Source: Tupaia tana (taxonomy: Eukaryota; Chordata; Mammalia; Scandentia; Tupaiidae). Taken from it: DNA of 64,000 nucleotides. The notes under the pieces are model-generated. The model did not search any database and was not told where the DNA came from. It worked only from the letters and a program-made list of their open reading frames with translations. A program made the position numbers and the translations under genes. Positions 57,501-64,000 of this stretch are shown piece by piece. Numbering within the stretch: position 1 is the first letter of the stretch; each line of letters begins with the position of its first letter. Location of the stretch: positions 88,361,975 through 88,425,974 of the forward strand of contig JAKSZU010000002.1 of assembly GCA_026018925.1 (NCBI GenBank). The letters run 5' to 3'.

Positions 57501-58893
57501 AAGCTACCAGCGTATTAAAAATGATTATACACTATGAATAAGTAGATTTTATTGCAGGTTCAATATAAAAAAATGTAATATACTGCATTGATAAAACAAA
57601 GGAAGAAGTAACATTATTATCTCAAACACTGACTAAATTTAACACCCTTTCATGATAAAACACTAAGAAAACTAGTATTTTAAAGGAACATCCTCAACAT
57701 GATAAGGGCATTTATTTTAAAGTCCTACAGAAATATCATACTCAATGATGAAAGACTGAAAACTTTCCCTCTAAGATCAGGTAAAATGCTAAGATGCCAA
57801 CTTTCATCACTGCATTCAACATTGTACAAAAAGTTCTGACCAGAGCAATTAGACAAGAAAAACAAGTAAAGGCATCCAAATTGGAAATTATAAAGTGAAA
57901 CTTTCTTTATTCCCAGATTACATGAGCCTACATACAGAAAATCCTAAAGAATATGCACACATACACACATACCAGAGCTAATAAAGAAATTTAGCAAAGT
58001 TGCAGGGTACTAGGTCAACAAAAAAACCAATTGCACTTTTATACAGCTGCAATGAACAATCCTAAAAATAAAATTAAGGGAATAACTCCATTGATAAAGC
58101 ATCTCCTTTAAAAAAATACCTTGCAATAACATGAACCATGGAGGTAAAAGATTTGTATATTGAAAACCACAAAACATTGCAAAATAATTTTAAAAGACAC
58201 AAATAAATGGAAAGATATTCATGGATTAGACAACTTAATGTTAAGTATCCAATATTCATAGATTAGGAAACTTATTAATGTTGTTAAAGTGGCAGTACTA
58301 TCCAAAACAATCTACACAGTCAATAAAATCTCTATCAAATCCCAGCAACCTTTTTAGGACAAATGAAAACAACGATCCTCAAATACACATGCAATTTCAA
58401 GGAGCCTCAACTAACCAAATGAATATTAAAAAAAGAGAAATCAATCTTTTTCATTTCAAAACTTACTACAAAGCAAATCAAAACAGTGTTCAAAATAGTG
58501 TGATACCACCATAAGGATAGATAGTTGTATGTAGACTAATGCAATATAAATGAGAATCCAGAAATAAACTCACATCTATTTCCAAGTTATTTTCAATAAA
58601 GGAGCCAACACCATTTCATGGGGAAAAATAGTCTTAACAGATGGTTCTGTGACAATTGGATAGCCACATGTGAATGGATAAAGTTGGACCCCCTACCTTA
58701 CACTATATGCAAAAATAAATCCAATACAACAATATCCTAAATAAAAGAGATGAAACCATAAAACTCTTAGAAGAAGATATAAAAGTAAATCTTTGAATTT
58801 AATTCTTAGCTATAACACCAAAAGCACTACAAATAAAAGAAAAATATATTAATTGAACATCAAAATTAAAATTTTTGTACATCAAAAGACATT

Positions 58894-59112
58894 ATTGGGA
58901 CCAGCAGGTACGTGGAGGTCAAGGCACTGGGTAGTTTGAGTTTTAGACCTGGCAGCTGGAGGATCATACTGGTTATATGTGCATGCATGACCAGAATCCC
59001 AAGAGGAGACTGGAGGAGAAGGGACTGTGGTTTGTGGTTTGGCTATTTCTCTCTCTCTTCCACCAGAGAGTGATTTCTCACTTTCTATTTGGCATGTGAC
59101 CTGTGGGGGGGG
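58894..59112 (+). mobile_element. tSINE, class b, degraded, in L1
   Basis: Sense copy 'GGGACCAGCAGGTACGTGG' with a shortened tail ending in G8. TSD AAAAGACATT at 58884-58893 and 59113-59122. Confidence 0.88.
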
Positions 59113-59219
59113 AAAAGACATTCTCAAGAAAGTGAAAAGAGATTTACGGCGGCATCCTATAGCATGGGAGAAATATTTGCAAACTATATCTCTGTTAGGG
59201 ATCTAGTATCAAGAATATA

Positions 59220-59485
59220 GGGACCAGCACTTAGCATAATAGCTATGTCACTGGACTCTCATGTAGTCGAACGCTGTTCAAGTCTTGGACCTGGTGGCTT
59301 AAACTCACGCCGGGCATGTGTGCGTGTGTGCCCAAGATCCTGAGAGGAGAATGGAGGAGAAGGGATTGCAGCATGGCCATCCCCCCTGGGAGGTGATTTC
59401 TCGCTTTCTGTCTCTCTGTCTCTCTCTGTCTTTCTGGCAAGCACACACACCCTCTATAGCACAAACCTCTCAAAAAAAAAAAAAA
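59220..59485 (+). mobile_element. tSINE, class a, in L1
   Basis: Sense copy 'GGGACCAGCACTTAGCATAA' with A16 tail; TSD AAGAATATA at 59211-59219 and 59486-59494. Confidence 0.94.
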
Positions 59486-59548
59486 AAGAATATATAAATA
59501 ATTAGTACAGATTAACAATGCAAAGACAATCTGATTTAAAATGGGTTT

Positions 59549-59620
59549 GGTGGCCAAAGGTGTCTTTGTGTTTAAGGCAGCTGGATCCCACATGGCGACT
59601 GCACAGTTCAAGAAGTTGGA
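59549..59620 (+). mobile_element. tSINE head fragment
   Basis: 'TTTAAGGCAGCTGGATCCCACATGG' and a B-box-like 'AGTTCAAGAAG' only; the body is missing. Confidence 0.6.
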
Positions 59621-59829
59621 CACAAAAGTTCACACTAAATGACTTAGCATTCACTTTTAAAATCTCTGGATGTTGTCTAAATTAGTGACTATCTGTTCTT
59701 TGACTACTATCAAAACAACCTGGTAAATCTAATATTTTTATGGCAGGTACATTTTAAGCTATTGATTTCCTTGTTAATTAAATATATAACTATTCAGAAC
59801 TTGTGTTACTTTTTGAGTCACTTTTGCTA

Positions 59830-61450
59830 AGCTTTTCTAGGAAAATTTTTATTATCTACTTAGGGCTATAATTTATTGGCATAAAGGTTTTTCATATTTT
59901 CTAATTTTATTCTTAATTTTACCTGTATCTTAACTTTATCTCTTACTTTATTCCAAACAATGTTTACTTACAACTTCTCTTTTTTCATCCATGCCATTTA
60001 CCACAGAGGATTTAGTATTCTATTGCTATTTTCTAAGAATCAATTTTTAGTTTGGTTTATTAGCTCTCCTACATATATTTTTTTCCATAATTTCATTAGT
60101 TCTTGCTTTATTTTAATCTTATTCTGTGATCTTTTTCACCTTCTGAAGTTGGACATAAAGTTAATTTATTTTCAGCTCTTCTCTTTCTCTAGTATAAACA
60201 TTAGTGGTAATAAATTTCCTTTTAAGAACCCCTTAAGCTGTTTCCCACAAATTTTCATATCTCATATTAGTTTTTACATTCAAATAATACCATTTCAAGT
60301 TTCATTATGACTTTTCTTTAACTTTAATTTTCTTACACATTTAAGAATTTGTTTTCCAGAAAATGGAAGATAGATTAGCTATTTTTGCAAGTTCTAATTT
60401 AATTTATGGTGCACAGAGATATTAATATTTTGAAATGTGCTAATGGGCCAGCTGGTGGTGGGGGTGGTTAAGGTAGCTGGATCCTACTTAGCCAACAGCT
60501 CGATTGGAATCCTGGACCTGGTGGGTTGAAAATCACACTAGGTCTGTGTACTGCATGCTCAAAATCTCAAAAGGAGAATGGAGGAGAAGGGATTATGGCA
60601 TGGTCATCCCCTCACCCCAGGAGATGTTTCCTAACCATCCCCCATTCCCTTATCTCTTGTGAGTGAACTCGCTCTGTAACAAAACTTTAAAAAAAAATGT
60701 GCCAAGCCTTGCCCTAACAAGGTTAATTTTAAAATTTTTATACATGCCATTGAAAACATGTTTTTCTCTTTGTTGAGTATGTTTCAAATAGATCATTCAT
60801 GTTAGTTGTGCTAAAATTTTCTAAAACCTTATCAAAATTTGCCAGCTTGCTTTATTAATAGAAACAGAGAAGTCTGCTAGAATACAAAGAAAGATTCACA
60901 CAAAGAAGATAGGTTTTTTATCAATTTGCTTTATATCTTTAGGGTATGTTATTTAGTGTATAAGTTTAAGTTTCAAATCATTCATATATGCTCTTTTTAT
61001 TCCTAATAATGACTTACACTTGAAAATAAATTATATCTTACCTTAATAAAACAACCTTGTATGTTAATATCCATTTGGTAAATTTCTTATCTTTTTACTT
61101 CCTATATTTCAATATGCTTGTATTAAATAGGTCTATTACAAACAACATGAGTTTTTCATTTTTTTAACCTAATTAAATAAAAACACTTCTTTTTTTTTTT
61201 TAGAAACAACCTGGTAAATTTAAATTTAGTTATAATTATGGAAAAAGTGTCACCATCTTTTTTTTACTTCTTATGTATCTTAACTTCTTAATGCTTCCCT
61301 GCCTACTTTTCTGCCTCCCATGTTCTATAGTAGGTTTTTAAAAACAGTATTTAATTTTTTTCTGCCATTTTTTTTCTGAGATTAAAATTGTTAATATTTT
61401 TCTTTTTGACCTTCCTCTTCATGATGTTTATGGAATTTTTCACAGCATAA
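59830..61450 (-). mobile_element. Old LINE-1 (L1M-like) endonuclease-region relic
   Basis: Antisense AT-rich text of the L1 ORF2 endonuclease region: 'TTTCCCACAAATTTTCATATC' (60241), 'TAAGAATTTGTTTTCCAGAA' (60340). It resumes after the SINE at 60445-60694. Strongly diverged; ends approximate. Confidence 0.6.
60445..60694 (+). mobile_element. tSINE, class b/c, in old L1
   Basis: Sense copy 'GGGCCAGCTGGTGGTGGGGG' with A9 tail. Flanks GAAATGTGCTAA and AAAATGTGCCAA look like a TSD. Confidence 0.9.
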
Positions 61451-61594
61451 GTTAGGTTTTAAAATCTAGTTTTGTAATAATTACTTTTTGAAAGCAACCT
61501 ATCATCTCTTTGTGAATGATGTTAGTTTTGTATTCTGGTGTGCATGTGTGTGTATGTGTGTATTACTGTGAACTTATTTTAGTATGTTTATTTT

Positions 61595-61900
61595 GCCTTT
61601 TTATTTTATTTTTAATTGACAATAAGTGCATATATTTATGGGTTCAATGTGATAGAATACGTTGTGGGATAATTAAATGAGACTAAAGAACATAGCTATC
61701 ATCTCACATACTTATCCTCTCTTATATGATGCAAACATTTGTAATCTACTCTTTAGGTAATTTTGATACACGTTATTATCAGCTATTGTCACCATGTTGT
61801 GTGATAGATAGAGAATGTATTCCTCCTAATCAAACTATGTATCCTTTGCCTAATGTCTCCCTTTCCCAATCTATAATACTTTATTCCCCAGTCTAATTCA
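61595..61900 (-). mobile_element. LINE-1 3' UTR fragment (L1MA-like)
   Basis: 'TTTATTTTTAATTGACAATAAG', 'GGGTTCAATGTGATAGAATA' and 'AGAATGTATTCCTCCTAATC' match the old primate-shared L1 3' UTR type as I know it. Confidence 0.7.
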
Positions 61901-63855
61901 TAATTCTCTAGATTTTGAAGGTACCCTTAAACATTGACTTTCAATGGTATTTCATTTACATTTTAGGGGTTTTCAACAATATAAGTTGACTTTTAATAAT
62001 AATTTCTGTGTTTATGACTCTTGTGCTATGTAGGTAAATTCAGACATCACACATGTGTATTGTGATTATTCTTCATTTTTTTTTGTCCTAGTCCCTGGAA
62101 TGACTTCAAACCTTCTCAGGCTGGTGAGAAACACCTTCAGTTCCATTCTATTGAATTTTGTAGGACTTTAGAGCTCCCAGCTTCATGCTGGAGTCTCAGC
62201 TTCAAATATGACTCTATTGTTCATGAAACCACCTTTTCTACCAGAAGACTGGTGTTAGAAACCATTTTTAATTCTCTAGGGTCTTCTTTACAGAGGCCAA
62301 ACCCTTATACACTGCTGGCACGTTCCCTACACTTTTGATTTGACTGGTTTCTCTTATTGTTTTCAGGATCTTGCAATTACTTTTCATTTCTTGATTATAT
62401 GTAATTCTTTATTTCTAGGTATTTACATTAAGGGAAATGTCTGCATCAACTTAATTGACCACACTGGGAGAAGTTTTAGCAATTTAAAAAAATATTCTAT
62501 TTATAATGAAAAAGTCAGTAATAGGTTGAATACTTAGGAGAAATGAAGTCATATATATGACTGGTAAGGGCATTTATTTTTCTTCAAATGATATAATCTT
62601 GAAATTAGAGATCAGGATAACTTGTAACATCTGTTGAGGGAATTCGTTAATGAAGTTACTAAAGATTTGGATTCACTTTTCAAAAAGCCACATGTTGCTG
62701 ACCTTTGACCTTTTGTTCAAATAAGAAAAAACAAACAAACAAAAAAATTAAACAACTAAGTTTTTACAAAGAACTGAGAGAGATCCTGACAGCCTGCTTG
62801 TCATCTCAGAATACAAGAGAACAGCTTCGGGGAATTAATCCTCTCTGTGTGTAAAGCTGACTTTCCCACCATTTTGGACTTCATATGTTCATTTCTTAGT
62901 CCTTGTTTCCCTGTGTTCTTTTTGTCCATAAGTTACTTAGCACAAAAAATTACATTCTTTGTAGTACTGAAGAATTTTCTTGTTGCCTGAGGCCTCTTGG
63001 CTGGTAGTTTCATTGTAGCCACCCAAAATGACCCTGTAACTTAAGGAAACCCGCCACTCCGGTAGAGCACCCAAGACTAACTCAACATCCTCACAACTTA
63101 GAACTCTTTCATTCTCTACTTTCGTTTTATTAACCTCCTACTCATTACTATTCATGATATTTAGGGTCTTTTCCTTCATATGTACCTGGGTGCCCTTTTC
63201 ACATGTGACATTAAATCAACTGAAGGTCAGAATATCTACTGTCCTCATCAAAGAACCCTTCTTTTTCTCTCTTTCACAGAGAGGTGCATAGCTCTTGCTT
63301 CCAATTCACTGTCTTCTAGCAGAGCTCTCCTGTCAATCCCAGGTCTGCTTTAAAACCAGAGGCCACTGAAAAATAGATAGTAATGGGTATTTTGGTGATA
63401 AGATAGAGCCTATTAGATAAGCTTTCTTTGATTCTATCAATAGTAACTAAGGCTTCAAATTCTCTCAAATCTTGCAGAATTTAAGCTCCCAAAGGGTCAG
63501 ATCAGGCCTAGCCCTAGAAGAATCCTTAGTCGATAGCTTGCTTTTACACACGATGTGTGAGGGCCACATTCGATTTTCTCAGAACATGGTTTTAAGATTT
63601 TTTCCCTTTTAATTTCCTCTCAGAAATGGCTCATTAATCAATCAAAATGAGATTACCTTTATCAAGGACTTAAAAAAAAAAAAAAACAAAACCCAAACTG
63701 AAAACACTTCAGAAATCAAAGATAGGAAATATATAATAGATAACTGAAAACCAGAAAAGTATCTATTTTAGTATCTTCTGTTCTGAGGAATGTAAACAAA
63801 AACAAACAAACAAACAAAGGAACACCCAGACTTCTATGGTAATGGACAATGTTCA
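61901..63855. other. Unique sequence, largely unassigned
   Basis: About 2 kb with no firm repeat. Small (AAAC)n tracts at 62727-62745 and 63795-63818. Short frames such as 62340-62537 have no domain. Confidence 0.4.
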
Positions 63856-63859
63856 GTCT

Positions 63860-64000
63860 CAGTTGCTTGTTCTTGCCCTGGGAACTTTTCCCTCTACCCT
63901 CACAAAACTCATGCTTTCATGTAGCTCAGGTCTCAGCTGGGTGTTACCTATTCAAAGCTACTACTCTGACCACTCATTACTTTTCCTTGCCACTCAATCT
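63860..64000 (+). mobile_element. L2 LINE fragment, runs off the window
   Basis: Sense: 'GCTCAGGTCTCAGCTGGGTGTTACC' and 'ACTCTGACCACTCATTAC', typical of the L2 3' region. Confidence 0.55.

Larger units (their letters stand above)
57505..59548 (+). mobile_element. LINE-1 ORF2 relic, RT to C-terminal region
   Basis: Sense L1: 'TACTGCATTGATAAAACAAAG' (57580), 'GTACAAAAAGTTCTGACCAG' (57825), 'GGGAGAAATATTTGCAAACTA' (59165). Broken by stops. Two tSINEs with TSDs lie inside, and a SINE head fragment follows at the 3' end. Confidence 0.85.

Noticed and set aside
59960..60310. 116-codon hydrophobic plus-strand frame
   Set aside because: AT-rich antisense of an old L1 endonuclease region; the Phe/Ile/Leu bias is what antisense A-rich DNA gives.

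Overview
The window is mammalian nuclear DNA, AT-rich and intergenic or deep-intronic in character. I find no intact protein-coding gene, rRNA, functional tRNA, CRISPR array or bacterial-type regulation. The open frames present are short and fall in SINEs, LINE-1 relics, microsatellites or low-complexity tracts. A placental mammal is indicated by LINE-1 of several ages, L2 and MIR fragments, MaLR-type LTRs and L1-style target-site duplications (TSDs). I see no Alu, B1/B2, CAN-SINE, BovB, ERE-type or AfroSINE copies. The dominant SINE is a tRNA-derived family I cannot match to a named one, so the lineage (an order with its own tRNA SINE) is left open.

The main content is about 48 copies of this SINE family (called tSINE here; roughly 12 kb, about a fifth of the window). 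Sense order: tRNA-like head with A and B boxes (anticodon-loop-like CTCCCAY), a GGCTTRAAACTCACGCC block, a GTGTGCGTGCGTGCCCAAGATCC block, GAGAATGGAGGAGAAGGGATTG, a pyrimidine-rich CTCTCTGTCTGTCTGG tract, and CCCTATAGCAAAAACCTCTC followed by A's. I separate a young CpG-rich class a, an older class b (GGTGGTTAAGG head), a diverged class c (CCCTTAATTA-type head, GACAGGGTAGAGAAATGGAGG body) and a short class s with another 3' end. A second, older SINE-like family (D-SINE) has about 7 copies.

Layout: 1-4.9 kb, old unique DNA with class b/c SINEs; 4.9-9.1 kb, a minus-strand L1 carrying two young SINEs; 9.2-18.4 kb, SINEs plus MIR, L2, L1 and MaLR fragments; 18.4-20.8 kb, a local segment and its rearranged retrocopy inside an old repeat; 22.3-23.7 kb, another minus-strand L1 with two SINEs; 25-32 kb, a dense SINE cluster with a nested pair at 31.2-31.8 kb; 32-45 kb, long unique stretches with isolated SINEs, microsatellites and LTRs; 45-51 kb, MIR, SINEs, L2 and a repeat-poor stretch at 49.5-50.4 kb; 51.5-52.8 kb, a MaLR relic; 52.9-56.4 kb, an L1 that has lost its reverse-transcriptase core; 56.9-57.5 kb, a mariner transposase relic; 57.5-61.9 kb, further L1 relics; 61.9-64 kb, mostly unique sequence.

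Nothing here works as a gene system. The sequence records serial retrotransposition: L1 relics are targets, and L1-type TSDs on the SINEs imply mobilisation by L1. The best leads are the tSINE family and its short class, a retrocopy with the exact arrangement expected of twin priming, and a mariner that does not look like the usual human Hsmar types. Family names and boundaries come from reading alone and need a repeat-library search.
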